Below are positions 12,713-12,764 of a stretch of DNA of 12,764 bases, one piece after another. Source of the DNA: an archaeon. Lineage in GTDB: Archaea > Methanobacteriota > Methanobacteria > Methanobacteriales > Methanobacteriaceae. The notes beneath the pieces are model-generated. The model searched no databases. It was not told the DNA's origin and saw only the letters and a program-made list of their open reading frames with translations. Location: positions 1 to 12,764 of the forward strand of contig JAKSUE010000011.1 of the NCBI GenBank assembly GCA_024409165.1. The letters are read 5' to 3'. The position numbers were made by a program, and so were the translations under genes. Each line of letters starts with the position of its first letter. Position 1 is the stretch's first letter.

Positions 12713-12764
12713 TATTATTTTATTTTTAATTTATTTTTTTATACTTTTGTTAATATTTTTTTTT

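Noticed and set aside
1..12764. Mobile element, prophage or defence island
   Set aside because: All genes are housekeeping or common archaeal families in a conserved order. No transposase, integrase, attachment site or toxin-antitoxin pair is seen.

Overview
The window reads as a chromosomal segment of a methanogenic archaeon of the family Methanobacteriaceae, most likely Methanobrevibacter or a close relative. The evidence is the very A+T-rich DNA with almost purely A/T intergenic spacers, archaea-type proteins (aIF6, L39e, L31e, L18a/LX, S19e, PDCD5-like protein, RNase P Rpp21, prefoldin alpha, AglB), ribosome binding sites of the GGTGATT/GAGG type, and a gene order that matches the translation gene cluster of Methanothermobacter (RNase P subunit Mth1618 to PDCD5-like MTH1615 and onward). 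The genus is inferred from composition, not proven.

Layout. Positions 1-149 hold the terminator of an unseen upstream gene and the topA promoter region. topA (150-2327) encodes a type IA topoisomerase with three C-terminal zinc ribbons. After a 324-nt A/T-rich spacer with a palindrome and a tandem repeat comes aglB (2652-5309), the oligosaccharyltransferase for N-glycosylation. Its 3' side carries two hairpins, a triplicated 16-nt motif and a strong terminator. Next are a DRG-type GTPase (5646-6740) and an AK6/Fap7-like nucleotide kinase (6781-7368), which look co-directional and both point to ribosome biogenesis. A GNAT acetyltransferase (7444-7923, minus strand) converges on them.

From 8222 to 12636 all genes run on the plus strand in a long translation/RNA-processing cluster: RNase P component 4, YhbY/CRM RNA-binding protein, S19e, PDCD5-like protein, a PP-loop ATPase, L39e (51 aa), L31e, aIF6, L18a/LX and prefoldin alpha. 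A palindromic hairpin with a T-tract closes it at 12674 onward. The products cover tRNA 5' maturation, ribosome assembly, structural ribosomal proteins, subunit anti-association and co-translational folding.

No mobile element, CRISPR array, tRNA or rRNA gene, or recognisable defence island is visible, and I see no clear new system. The less ordinary parts are non-coding: a 38-nt triple tandem repeat in front of aIF6, a leader with competing hairpins in front of the RNase P gene, a relatively G/C-rich 46-nt segment in front of S19e, and repeats or dyads in most other gaps of the cluster. The AglB ectodomain also holds a dense group of its own target sequons.
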